DNA of 64,000 nucleotides from Tolypothrix sp. NIES-4075 (lineage in GTDB: Bacteria; Cyanobacteriota; Cyanobacteriia; Cyanobacteriales; Nostocaceae), in NCBI RefSeq assembly GCF_002218085.1, contig NZ_BDUC01000001.1, positions 372,001-436,000 of the forward strand, in the 5' to 3' direction. Of this stretch, positions 24,934 through 33,853 are shown in pieces. Position 1 is the stretch's first letter; the number at the start of each line of letters is the position of its first letter. The position numbers and the translations under genes are program-made. The notes below the pieces were generated by a model. That model ran no database searches and had not been told where the DNA came from. It saw nothing but the letters and a program-made list of their open reading frames with translations.

Positions 24934-26730
24934 ATGAGCGATCGCCCTCTAAAAGTATTATTAATCGACCAAGACCCAATTTTCCGGCTTGGGTTGCGAG
25001 TAGCTTTGGAACAAGTCCCTAATTTGCAAGTTACAGCGGAAGCTCAAACAGATACCGTCGCACTGCACATATTGGCAGAATTTGCCAAAAAAGACCCTAA
25101 AGCAGTGAATTTACTAATTTTGGAACTCGGTAACAGTCGTTATTTACAACTTTGTCGCCAACTCAAGGCTGAGTACCCCAATTTACCGATTTTACTGCTC
25201 AGTTCTGTTTCCGAACCAGGGCTGCTGATGGCAGCCAGAGATGCTGGTGTAAATGGCTACTGTCCCAAAGGCACACCTGTTTCTGAGTTGCTTGACGCGA
25301 TGCAACTCTTAGCATCTGGTGGTAGTTATTGGGATAAAGTGGGGGAAAGTGGGGGAGAGGGGGAAGGGGGGAGTGGGGGAAAAATAACTGCTAACTTTTG
25401 TACAGACGCGATTAATGGCATCTCTACAACTCCTCACTCCTCCCCTGTTTTTTTCGCTAGGCTGCGGAATAATTGGCGTTTATCAGGAATTGATTACATT
25501 AACGCTACTTTGGCAAAAGTGACGGCACAATTGCAAGTCCCCGGTTTGCCGCTACTAGATCGAGCTATTCTAGCAGGACAGCGACGCGAATTATTAGCAG
25601 CAGGTTGGCTAGTTAATCGGCTATTAGCCACACCCCAAGAAAGGGAATATGACACTATAAGTAGCCAGACATCGCTTACTACTCAAGATTCACCACTAAC
25701 AAATCCTTCAGTTAATAGTACTGTTGTCATATCACCAATAAAGCAAAATTCTCCTTCTTTACTTAGCCCAAGAGCGCTGCAAGCAACATTATTTTCATCT
25801 TGTGTTGCTAAACTTCAATTACCTTTACAAAACTTATGCGATGAACCTTTAGAAATTGACATTTTTCGCCAAGACAAAAAACGGGAATTACTTTATCTAA
25901 TTCTGCAAAAACTTGCTAATTCTTTGGATGAACTGCGTGCATCTCAAATAGAAGTTCATCGATTAAATCAATTTATAAATATCATATTATGTGATTTATG
26001 GCAAGCGTCAACCACAGATTTTTTTGGTAAATTTACCAAAGTGCAAGTAGGCAATCAAAATTTAGAAATTGTTACTTTCTTGCTGCAAGCTGCTAAAGTT
26101 GTAGAAACAGAAATTCTTCTAAAGATTCCTCTGGTAATAGAGTTATTTTCTTATCTACTATTTCAAACAGATTTATCTATTGATAATGCCATTTACGCAG
26201 CAGGTAGCTTAGAGGCGATGGAGCAATCTTTAATAATTTTAGAAAACTTATTAATTCAAGTGGCAAATGGTGTAGTGCAGCCACTGCTTAACACTTTAGC
26301 AGATGTTGAAGGAATTAAACAAAGTTTTTACGATCGCCAATTTATTTCCACGCGAGAAATCGAACGTTTCCGCAATGATTTATCATGGAAATATCGCTTG
26401 CGAAATTATGTCACCGAAGCTCAAGCGATTTTTGAAAGTCGTTATGAACTACTTGTATTTACCCCTCGCGGTATTGCGAAAATATCAATTTATGCTCCTC
26501 GCAATCAAGAGTTAGCTCAACTTTCTGGGATTCCGCTATTAGTAACATTAGTATTAGAATTTCGCGATGCGATCGCTCCTCGTCTAAAATCACTATTATC
26601 TTTTGCAGGTAGTGGTATTGTTTTTGTTCTCACTCAAGTAATTGGTCGAGGTTTGGGGTTAATCGGTCGTGGTATTCTCCAAGGTATTGGTAGTGTATCC
26701 TTGTCAGAACGAAAAAATAAAAATTTATGA
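24934..26730 (+). CDS. Ycf55-like DUF3685 protein with a degenerate receiver domain
   Basis: A 598-residue protein. Residues 6-125 look like a response-regulator receiver (KVLLIDQDPIFRLGLRVAL ... ILLLSSVSEPGLLMAARDAGVNGYCPKGTPVSELL). The phospho-acceptor strand reads LLILELGNSR, with Glu where Asp is expected, so phosphorylation is doubtful. Residues about 175-590 match my picture of DUF3685 (Ycf55), a cyanobacterial and red-plastid family of unknown function, ending in a glycine-rich hydrophobic stretch (VIGRGLGLIGRGILQGIG). Residues about 140-170 are encoded by a G-rich repeat and a GACGCG palindrome (25339-25440) and look inserted. It overlaps the convergent DUF3122 gene by 6 bases. Confidence 0.82.
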   Translation: MSDRPLKVLLIDQDPIFRLGLRVALEQVPNLQVTAEAQTDTVALHILAEFAKKDPKAVNLLILELGNSRYLQLCRQLKAEYPNLPILLLSSVSEPGLLMAARDAGVNGYCPKGTPVSELLDAMQLLASGGSYWDKVGESGGEGEGGSGGKITANFCTDAINGISTTPHSSPVFFARLRNNWRLSGIDYINATLAKVTAQLQVPGLPLLDRAILAGQRRELLAAGWLVNRLLATPQEREYDTISSQTSLTTQDSPLTNPSVNSTVVISPIKQNSPSLLSPRALQATLFSSCVAKLQLPLQNLCDEPLEIDIFRQDKKRELLYLILQKLANSLDELRASQIEVHRLNQFINIILCDLWQASTTDFFGKFTKVQVGNQNLEIVTFLLQAAKVVETEILLKIPLVIELFSYLLFQTDLSIDNAIYAAGSLEAMEQSLIILENLLIQVANGVVQPLLNTLADVEGIKQSFYDRQFISTREIERFRNDLSWKYRLRNYVTEAQAIFESRYELLVFTPRGIAKISIYAPRNQELAQLSGIPLLVTLVLEFRDAIAPRLKSLLSFAGSGIVFVLTQVIGRGLGLIGRGILQGIGSVSLSERKNKNL

Positions 26731-27300
26731 ATTAAAATCAGTTACCAGCCATTGCCATTCTGTCACCACAGATGCGGGAATTTGTAAAACTAAACGTTGT
26801 TCACCAGATAGCGGTACATAAAGTTTTAGAGAATCGGTTGTTATCAATTTAAATAAAACATCTGTTAAATTGTAATCTCCAACATTAGGAGAAGGTGATT
26901 TTTCTGCATACACATCAGATGCACTTAACAGCTTATTCTTTGCTGTCACAATTTCCAAATTTCGAGGATGAGCTAACTCAAATACCCCAGGAAAACCGAC
27001 CAACCTAAGATTGAATTCTACAGCTTTACCTGGTGGAAATAATTTGAACAATACCACTTGCCAAGTGTAGCCGAAATCATCCTTAATAGACACTTGAGAA
27101 TGATAACGTAAAACTCCAGGTGCATCGTGATGCTGGCGCAACAAAGCAAACGCAGAATCTGCGAAAAATATTCCCGAACATAATGTTAAGTAAATGCACA
27201 ATATTAAACGTAAAATATATTTCGTAGTGAGGGCTTCAGCCCTCAAAGTCCTTTTTTTGACGGCTTCAGCCCTCCCTACATTTTGTTTATTAATATCCAT
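26725..27300 (-). CDS. Exported DUF3122 protein
   Basis: A 191-residue protein of the cyanobacterial DUF3122 family, role unknown. A hydrophobic signal segment (ILRLILCIYLTLCSGIFFADSAFA) is followed by a mature domain with YHSQVSIKDDFGYTWQVVLFKLFPPG, RLVGFPGVFELAHP and a C-terminal LVLQIPASVVTEWQWL. The 28 residues before the signal (including AEAVKKRTLRAEALTTKY) are encoded by a dispersed GGCTTCAGCCCTC repeat at 27225-27283, so the original start may be a downstream TTG giving MCIYLTLCSG. It follows the flavoprotein gene by 3 bases on the same strand, so the two are probably one operon. Confidence 0.75.
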   Translation of the reverse strand: MDINKQNVGRAEAVKKRTLRAEALTTKYILRLILCIYLTLCSGIFFADSAFALLRQHHDAPGVLRYHSQVSIKDDFGYTWQVVLFKLFPPGKAVEFNLRLVGFPGVFELAHPRNLEIVTAKNKLLSASDVYAEKSPSPNVGDYNLTDVLFKLITTDSLKLYVPLSGEQRLVLQIPASVVTEWQWLVTDFNS

Positions 27301-27303
27301 ATA

Positions 27304-28800
27304 CTAAATATTCCAATTGCGGCGAAAATCAAAAAAGCCTTCCAGAAAATCTTGCAAAGCAATATTGCTATTTAACTTTTGCCGTTCCCATTCTCGTGCA
27401 GTTTGTTCAATAATTTCCGAATAACCCGGATAAACGAAAGATAGATTCGCTAATTGATTAATTTTAATTTTTTGAGATATAGCCAAAGCAATTAGATTAA
27501 TTAATTCTACCGCTTCTGCTCCCAGTAAAGAAGCACCTAAAATTTCCCCATTACGAAGAACAATTAATTTACATATACCTGTAGTTTCTTCACTGATTTG
27601 GGCTGCTGTCACTGTTTTAAAATATTGTCGCAAAACTAAAACTTCATCTGGAATATATCGATGTTTGGCTTGGTTTTCAGTTAAGCCAACTTGTGCCAGC
27701 ATAGGATAAGAAAACAGCCCCCAAGGAACGCATTGATAATTGACTTTACTAACTGGAAAAAACAAAGCATTCTTTAAAGCAATTTTTGCTTCATAATTAG
27801 CAATATTGACAAAATCATAACCGCCAATAACATCACCACAAGCATAAATACGGCGATTTGTTGTTTGCAATTTGTCATTTACTATCAAGCGATGTTGATA
27901 CCATTTGACACCAACCGCAGCCAAATTTAAAGATTCAATATTTGGCTGTTGTGCAGTTGCCACCAAAATTTCATCAGTTTCAATCGCTTTATCTCCTGCC
28001 TGAATCCACTTTTGGTTATCAATTCGTCTCACCTGAGTTACGGTTGTTTGCGTCAGCAAGCGCACACCATCGACTTCTAACTGCGCTTGCAGCAATTGGG
28101 TTATCTCAGGGTCAAGATTCGGCAAAATATAGGCATGTTTGACAACCAGCGTCACGCTGCAACCCAACCGCACCAAAGTTTGTGCTATTTCAACGCTTTG
28201 GGGAACACCACCAATTATCACCCAATTTTTGGGTAACATTGGGGACTCAGACAAAGCCTGCCAAATATTAGATAAAGTAAAAAAGCCAGTAGTTTGCAAT
28301 CCTTCAATCTCTGGAATTGCCGGACCAGAACCACTAGCTAGTAAATAGGTACGTGCGCGAAGCTGACGGTTATTAACAGCAAAAGCAAGGTGAGGTGACA
28401 ATACAAATTCACCGCTACCAATGATGACATCGACACCTTTGGCAGCTAAGATGGCGAGTGAATTCTGTTCTTGAAGATTTGAGACGACACCGCGAGTATA
28501 AAGCATCGCCTCTTGCCATTCTACAGATATTTGGCACTTTTCTGAGAAGACTGTTGTGGGTATTCTCCCGTTGAGGTAGTCCTGTGCAGTATCCGTATAA
28601 AAATGAATACCAAAATTAGCCGCATCATCAACACGCTGGGCAAGTTTGCCAATTTCCCCAAGCGCGTAGTGATAAATAAACCCCAAGTTGACTTTGGGTT
28701 CCACTAGGGCAACAGTGGCGTGTAGATTAGTAGCAGCAAGGGCTGCATAGCGTCCAGCCAGACTACCACCAATAATCACAACATCGTAGTCTATAGCCAT
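27304..28800 (-). CDS. FAD/NAD(P) oxidoreductase of the disulfide-reductase fold, without redox cysteines
   Basis: A 498-residue flavoprotein with the dihydrolipoamide-dehydrogenase/mercuric-reductase layout. The FAD loop is DYDVVIIGGSLAGRYAALAA (about 4-23), the NAD(P) loop VIIGGVPQSVEIAQTLVRLG (about 194-213), the second FAD motif RRIYACGDVIGGYDFV (about 318-333), and a C-terminal dimerisation domain is present. Where the family has its CxxxxC pair after the FAD helix, the sequence reads NLGFIYHYALGEIG, with no Cys. The usual catalytic His-Glu near the C-terminus reads FVYPGYSEI, without the His. It is therefore not a disulfide reductase; substrate unknown. Next to the DUF3122 gene. Confidence 0.85.
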   Translation of the reverse strand: MAIDYDVVIIGGSLAGRYAALAATNLHATVALVEPKVNLGFIYHYALGEIGKLAQRVDDAANFGIHFYTDTAQDYLNGRIPTTVFSEKCQISVEWQEAMLYTRGVVSNLQEQNSLAILAAKGVDVIIGSGEFVLSPHLAFAVNNRQLRARTYLLASGSGPAIPEIEGLQTTGFFTLSNIWQALSESPMLPKNWVIIGGVPQSVEIAQTLVRLGCSVTLVVKHAYILPNLDPEITQLLQAQLEVDGVRLLTQTTVTQVRRIDNQKWIQAGDKAIETDEILVATAQQPNIESLNLAAVGVKWYQHRLIVNDKLQTTNRRIYACGDVIGGYDFVNIANYEAKIALKNALFFPVSKVNYQCVPWGLFSYPMLAQVGLTENQAKHRYIPDEVLVLRQYFKTVTAAQISEETTGICKLIVLRNGEILGASLLGAEAVELINLIALAISQKIKINQLANLSFVYPGYSEIIEQTAREWERQKLNSNIALQDFLEGFFDFRRNWNI

Positions 28801-29025
28801 TAGTCAATAGTCAAGAGTTAAGAGAAGGACTTTGATACTTGAATTTTAGATTTTGGAGTATCTAATATATTGCACCTACCCTAGAAGGGTAGGACTATAC
28901 GGGCAAAGCCTGCCGACCCAGGCTCTAAAATTGTTTTTCAAGCCCCAGGAGTGCAATTTATGGGGTTCTTACTTCATCCTTATCCTGCAAAGACGCAAGC
29001 GCGAACATTTTTCATACTTCATACT

Positions 29026-30219
29026 TTAGTTGACTAATGCTTTCAGCGCTGTTAGTAAACGTTGGTTATCTGATTTAGAGCGAACAGCAACTCGGAAATA
29101 GCGATCGCCTAATTCTTTAAAACTAAGACAATCGCGAATATAAATCTGATACTCCTTAAGCAATTGTTCTTGCAATTGGCAAACAGATTGTTCTGACTCA
29201 ACAAGTAAAAAGTTAGCAGCACTATCCTTTGGTTGCAACCCTGGTAATTTAGCTAAACCCTGAAAGAGTTGGTTTCGTGCAGGTGGTAGCCATTCCCAGG
29301 TTGCAGACTGAAACTTCTTATCGCCGAGTGCAGCGATCGCCGCTGCTGCTGCTAAAGTATTAACGGGCCAAGGGTCACGCCACAATTGCCATTTAGACAA
29401 ACGCTCCGGATGAGCGATCGCATATCCGAGTCGCAGTCCAGGCAGACTGTAAAATTTTGTTAGCGATCGCAAAACCACCAAATTCGGATATTCCTGAATT
29501 AGCCCAATTAGACTTTGTTCCTCATCCGGAGGCAGAAAATCCATGAACGCTTCATCCACCACCACCAAAGCAAACTGTTCCAAATAAGGCAAAATTTCTT
29601 CTACCGAAAACAGCTTACCCGTCGGGTTGTGGGGATTATTCAGAAGTAACCCGCTTTGGGAGAGGGGGGGATGGGGAGAGGGGGGGATGGGGAGAGGGGG
29701 GGATGGTGAGTCCAGCGCCGTGCGGGGGTTCCCCCCGTTGAGGCGACTGGCTCTCCCGTTGGGGGAGAAAGAATTGTCCCCCTGTCCCCCTGTCCCCCTG
29801 TCCTCTGCCCCCTGCCCCCTGTCCCCCTGTCTCCTCAAATCAATCGGACACTCCAGCACTTTGGCATCATATGCTGCCAGCGCTCGGTAGTAGTCGCCAA
29901 AAGCTGGAGTGATTAAAGTTGTTGCGGCTATTTGTGAAAATTCTTTACCTGATAACGTAAGTAATTCTGCCGAACCGTTACCCGGCAGAATCCATTCAGG
30001 CGGCAATTGATGGAAGTGACTGAGAGCCTGTCTCAGTTCACTATAATCGGGGTCTGGATAGTGCTTAAGATTACCCAATTGAGACTGAATAGCAGCGATC
30101 GCGCTGTTTGGAGGTCCCAAAGGGCTGATGCTCGCAGAAAAATCCAGAATAGCACTAGGGGGACAGCCAGCCAGTGCTGCTGCCCAAGTTAAATTTCCCC
30201 CGTGTGCTTTTTGCCGCAT
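29026..30219 (-). CDS. Threonine-phosphate decarboxylase / histidinol-phosphate aminotransferase-like PLP enzyme (CobD/CobC)
   Basis: CobD makes (R)-1-aminopropan-2-ol phosphate for the nucleotide loop of cobamides. The start is set at ATG 30217-30219 (MRQKAHGGNLTWAAALAGCP), which begins as CobC/CobD proteins do. The open frame reaches 30381, but that part is unlike the family. The class I/II aminotransferase core has FSASISPLGPP, NGSAELL, LNNPHNPTGKL, VVDEAFMDF and the PLP-lysine region LRSLTKFYSLPGLRLGYAI. Residues about 120-185 are a low-complexity Gly/Ser/Pro segment encoded by tandem repeats (29645-29845) that sits in frame just before LLLNNPHNPTG. HU lies immediately upstream on the same strand. 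Confidence 0.85.
   Translation of the reverse strand: MRQKAHGGNLTWAAALAGCPPSAILDFSASISPLGPPNSAIAAIQSQLGNLKHYPDPDYSELRQALSHFHQLPPEWILPGNGSAELLTLSGKEFSQIAATTLITPAFGDYYRALAAYDAKVLECPIDLRRQGDRGQGAEDRGTGGQGDNSFSPNGRASRLNGGNPRTALDSPSPPLPIPPSPHPPLSQSGLLLNNPHNPTGKLFSVEEILPYLEQFALVVVDEAFMDFLPPDEEQSLIGLIQEYPNLVVLRSLTKFYSLPGLRLGYAIAHPERLSKWQLWRDPWPVNTLAAAAAIAALGDKKFQSATWEWLPPARNQLFQGLAKLPGLQPKDSAANFLLVESEQSVCQLQEQLLKEYQIYIRDCLSFKELGDRYFRVAVRSKSDNQRLLTALKALVN
29645..29845. repeat. Tandem and dispersed repeats inside the CobD-like gene
   Basis: Four GGGGGATGGGGAGAG-type units, then a TGAGTCCAGCGCCGTGCGGG element, then CTGTCCCC units. Related elements are intergenic at 24621-24778, 14160-14235 and 36600-36660. 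Confidence 0.85.
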
Positions 30220-30244
30220 AAAAAAAAGTTTCCTAAGAAAGAAT

Positions 30245-30529
30245 TTATGCTTTTGGGGGTGCAACTCTTTCTCTGAACAGCTTGCCAGCTGAAAAAGCAG
30301 GAACCTTGGTTGCGGGAATTTCCATCTTTTCGTTTGTTTTCGGGTTGCGACCTTCACGAGCCTTGCGTTCGCGTGATTCAAACGAACCGAATCCCACCAG
30401 CGTTACTTTATCACCAGAAGAGACAGCTTCGATAATAGTTTCCAACGCCGCAGTTAAGACAGCATCAGCTTGTTTTTTCGTAACACTAGCTTTTTCAGCT
30501 ACCGCATCAACTAATTCACCTTTGTTCAT
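30245..30529 (-). CDS. hup: DNA-binding protein HU
   Basis: HU is a small dimeric nucleoid protein that bends DNA. The start at ATG 30527-30529 gives 94 residues (MNKGELVDAVAEKASVTKKQ), the standard HU beginning, and has AAGGAG upstream; the frame is open for 40 more codons, but that part is not HU-like. The core reads LVGFGSFESRERKAREGRNPKTNE and the DNA-binding arm ends near KVPAFSAGKLFRERV. Typical length for cyanobacterial HU. The downstream cobD-like gene starts 25 bases after the stop on the same strand. Probably well expressed; an AT-rich upstream region follows. Confidence 0.96.
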   Translation of the reverse strand: MNKGELVDAVAEKASVTKKQADAVLTAALETIIEAVSSGDKVTLVGFGSFESRERKAREGRNPKTNEKMEIPATKVPAFSAGKLFRERVAPPKA

Positions 30530-31117
30530 GTAAAACTCCTTGAAGTTTACTTTCGATTGTCTACAGATACGCTCACTGAGCGCATCATCAGCGTAAATCT
30601 CTGTTTCAAGATTTACAAAAAGCGTCATGCACCGGAGCATTCCACACAAAATGCCTGTAAATCCTGTAGACTGTACTTTTCAAAGAATCATTCTAAGGTG
30701 TTGTAGCCTGATGTGGATAGATGAAACCATTAATTTATATAGATTTCGGCATTTTTTCTTTTTATAAAGCGATTGTTTGACTAAAAACTAGGAAAAAATA
30801 CTTAGTAAAAATGTGGAAATAGGGGCGATCGCGATATGAAGGCGATCGCTTCACCTTGTCGCAGCCGTTCTCAAGCATCAGGAAATGTAGCAATGAGAAT
30901 CTACCTTTGTGTTACGATTGGTGACATTTTGCACCTCGTCGCCCACAGGCTTACAGCCTGTGGCTATAGCGGTTATTGGTTGAGTAGGGGCACGGCATTG
31001 CCGTGCCCCTACACGCGACGATAGAACGCATGTATTGCATCCAACTAAGAACGGCTATTGCCTGAATTAGTTGTATGTTAATAAAACATACCATTCCTAA
31101 TATGGATTGATTAATCT
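30530..31117. other. Region upstream of hup with two strong palindromes
   Basis: No gene is supported. The first 250 bases should hold the hup promoter. Two perfect hairpins follow: CCACAGGCTTACAGCCTGTGG (about 30945-30965) and GGGGCACGGCATTGCCGTGCCCC (about 30984-31009), both of the dispersed type frequent in Nostoc-like genomes. Confidence 0.6.
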
Positions 31118-31302
31118 GATATCTTGCACCATTAGTGCTGTCTTCCGCCAGGGGTTATAAACCCCTGTCTCATAGCTAAAGTCCTCTGAAGAGGACTAAA
31201 CACTGCTCAAAATTTCAGTCCATTAAAATGGACTTACGCTAAAGCCTGTGAATTTAAATTCCGGGCGGGTTTGGACGCTAGTTGAGAATAATGCAAAATA
31301 TC
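31118..31302. repeat. Dispersed palindrome-rich repeat (MITE-like), complete copy
   Basis: The ends are imperfect inverted repeats: GATATCTTGCACCATT (31118-31133) and AATAATGCAAAATATC (31287-31302), 13 of 16 positions matching. Inside lie hairpins AGGGGTTATAAACCCCT, AGTCCTCTGAAGAGGACT and AGTCCATTAAAATGGACT. No coding capacity. A diverged copy in the opposite orientation is at 9898-10070. Confidence 0.8.
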
Positions 31303-31364
31303 GGTTCAGGCTAGCTTGTAGCTGGAAAAACCTAGTTTCTGCACCGAATTTTATTCGTTAAGGC

Positions 31365-33779
31365 TTATCTCCCTGGAACCTTCAACCCACTACGCTCTAA
31401 GGTTTGCCGCACCTCTGGGCTTGGAGTGTAGTTATAGCCGTAGGATGAGTGCTCTGAATCATCTATAATTTGCGGTGTGAGCAACACAATCACCTCTTGA
31501 CGCTGATTCTGTCTGTTTGTTTTTCTAAACAGCGAACCAAGCAGAGGAATATCACCCAAAATGGGAATCTTAGATACACTTGAGCGATCTGAGTCTTGAA
31601 TAATACCTGAGAGAATCAGCGTCTGACCATCTCGCAGGCGAATTAGACCAGAAGTAAGAGAACGCTTAGACACTAAAGTTATTCGCCCATTTCCTGTATC
31701 TACGTCACGTTGAGGTGAACTAACACTAGGAGCCACTGATAAAGAGATAAAACCATTGTCGTCAATTCTGTCAATTTTAACTGACATGGTTAAACCAACT
31801 TCCTCTTTTATGGGATCTCTTAGCTCTCTAGAGCCACCAGGAGTATCAGTGAACGTTGTTGTGATTTTTCCAATGACTTCTTGGGTTAGGTTAACAAGAG
31901 CTTGCTGACCTTCTTGCACAATTAAGGTTGGGTCTGTCAAAATTTTGGCATTGCCACTTGTAACTTGAGCTTGCAAACTAGCCAGAAAGCGTTTGGGGAA
32001 TTGGTATAGAGAGGGAAGAGATGCAACAGCTGAACCAAGAGTACCTTGTGAAACACTTGTAGTACCATCAGCGTTTTGTATAACGATGTTATCTGTTGCT
32101 GGAGTAATACTTGAAAAACCTGGTGTCAGGGGATTACCAGTAGGCGCAATAGGTGTATAAAACCTGCCAGTTCCTGAGCCTTGAGTTCTTGTAGTGGTAC
32201 CGTTTGGATTCACCACAATCGTACCGGGCGTAGTCCCCGGAATATTTACAGAGCTGTTTGGGTCAAAGAAGGGCGCTCCCGTTATTGGATTCCTGATGAC
32301 TGGTGTACTAGTCACACTATTTGCCGCTTCACTACTAGTAGCTGGTCTGGAACCACCAAAATTGAGAGATGCGGCACCGCCATCACTGGCAAAGAAATTC
32401 TTGCCAACGCCAAAAGAAAAGCTGGTGTTAGAGTCTTGGGTATTCAGGAGGTTAACATCAATAATTTTGACGTTGATTGCCACTTGCCGACGACGGATAT
32501 CCAGCTGACTTAGTTGAGCCATTGCTATTTCAACTAGCTTCGGAGGACCAATCAAGTTCAGAGAATTGGTGCGCTCATCTCCCAGTGCCTGTAAACCTCG
32601 AAGTAAAGGATTGGAGTCTTTGTACTCAGCGCGTCGAGTTTGAACACTGGTTTCTGTAGAAGAGGTGCTTTCGCTTTGCTGTGTGCCTCCTTGTCCAGTA
32701 TCTCCCACCCTGCTAGTCTTAGTAGTTGTAATCAGGCGTTCTTGGATGATGGAACTTTCAGCCCCCAAGCCTACCAAATAGTTCAGAGCAACTCCAACTG
32801 TTACCTGATTAAGTCGCACACCACGCATGACCGTATCACGGGTTCCGTTAGGTAAATTCGCTCCCACAAAAATTGTGCGTCCGCTGCGGTTAGCCTGTAG
32901 ACCACTCAGCCGCAAAACGTAGTTAAAAACATCTTGCACTGGCTCGTTTTCAATATCTAGCGAAATTGTCGGTCCATCAGCCCCAGCAGCAGCCGGCTGC
33001 TGACCTCCAGCAGCTTGCCCCCCTGCGGCTGTGCCTCCTGCATAAGCCAAGTTCAAATTAGCAGCACGAGCAAGCAGTGATAAAACTTCACGTACTGGAG
33101 CATCTCGTAACACCAAGCGCGGAACACGTTCTTGAGTTCCCAAATCAATCACGCTGGGAGAAGCATCAGTATTAGAAATGGCAATATCTCCCACTGGTGG
33201 GGCAACCGCTCTCGGTAAAAAAGGCGGTGCGGCTGTCCCAGGTTGACCTGGACCCGCTGCTTGTGCCGGTGTCCCGTCCACCGTCACTTGCGGGTTAGGA
33301 ACAACAGGAGCCGGTTGAGATGGCGTAGAAGCAGCCGGCGCTGTCGGAATTGGTGCCCCTGCCGCTACTTCGGTTCCTGGGCTATAGCTGAGGGTAATTC
33401 CGCTGCCTCCTCGCTTCACAGGCTGAGTATTGGGAACTCCTTTCTCTCCAATCACCGTTACGCGGATGCTATTAGCATCAAGCTGATTGATTGCTACTGA
33501 GGTAATTCCCGGAGCGGGGTTATCTTGGCGGAAACTATTACCTTGAGGTAAACGTAATTGCGTATTAATAATATCTGCTACTAGACTTTTACCCTGTTTT
33601 GTGGTAAAAACTTGAGGGCGCGAACCTGAAGACGTTTTTAATACAAGATTAATTCCCCCATCAACGGGATTTAACTGTACGTCAGTAATTTGAGTAGTCT
33701 GTGCTGACACAGGTTGAGCTGCTACAAAGACAAAAGCAGCGGCTGCCAATATAAAACTATTACCGTGAAGTTGTTTCAC
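31365..33779 (-). CDS. pilQ: Type IV pilus secretin PilQ with AMIN domain
   Basis: PilQ forms the outer-membrane pore through which the type IV pilus passes; it is needed for motility and DNA uptake. The 804-residue protein has a signal peptide (ILAAAAFVFVAAQPVSA), an AMIN domain at about 25-130, a Pro/Ala-rich linker, a secretin N-terminal ring domain (LDIENEPVQDVFNYVLRLSGL, about 275-300) and the C-terminal secretin barrel (about 600-790), with VGLTMSVKIDRI and GETLILSG-like RDGQTLILSGII. It is last in pilM-N-O-Q, 125 bases after pilO; that gap contains a 34-bp dispersed repeat. Confidence 0.96.
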   Translation of the reverse strand: MKQLHGNSFILAAAAFVFVAAQPVSAQTTQITDVQLNPVDGGINLVLKTSSGSRPQVFTTKQGKSLVADIINTQLRLPQGNSFRQDNPAPGITSVAINQLDANSIRVTVIGEKGVPNTQPVKRGGSGITLSYSPGTEVAAGAPIPTAPAASTPSQPAPVVPNPQVTVDGTPAQAAGPGQPGTAAPPFLPRAVAPPVGDIAISNTDASPSVIDLGTQERVPRLVLRDAPVREVLSLLARAANLNLAYAGGTAAGGQAAGGQQPAAAGADGPTISLDIENEPVQDVFNYVLRLSGLQANRSGRTIFVGANLPNGTRDTVMRGVRLNQVTVGVALNYLVGLGAESSIIQERLITTTKTSRVGDTGQGGTQQSESTSSTETSVQTRRAEYKDSNPLLRGLQALGDERTNSLNLIGPPKLVEIAMAQLSQLDIRRRQVAINVKIIDVNLLNTQDSNTSFSFGVGKNFFASDGGAASLNFGGSRPATSSEAANSVTSTPVIRNPITGAPFFDPNSSVNIPGTTPGTIVVNPNGTTTRTQGSGTGRFYTPIAPTGNPLTPGFSSITPATDNIVIQNADGTTSVSQGTLGSAVASLPSLYQFPKRFLASLQAQVTSGNAKILTDPTLIVQEGQQALVNLTQEVIGKITTTFTDTPGGSRELRDPIKEEVGLTMSVKIDRIDDNGFISLSVAPSVSSPQRDVDTGNGRITLVSKRSLTSGLIRLRDGQTLILSGIIQDSDRSSVSKIPILGDIPLLGSLFRKTNRQNQRQEVIVLLTPQIIDDSEHSSYGYNYTPSPEVRQTLERSGLKVPGR

Positions 33780-33853
33780 AGTTTATTCCTCACTTTATTA
33801 AATTATTTAGACAAATGTAGTAATGGCTTTAGCCATTAAAATCTTTATTTTGA

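Noticed and set aside
30530..30649. 40-residue N-terminal extension of HU
   Set aside because: HU proteins start MNKxELV; the ATG at 30529 has AAGGAG upstream and the extension is not HU-like.
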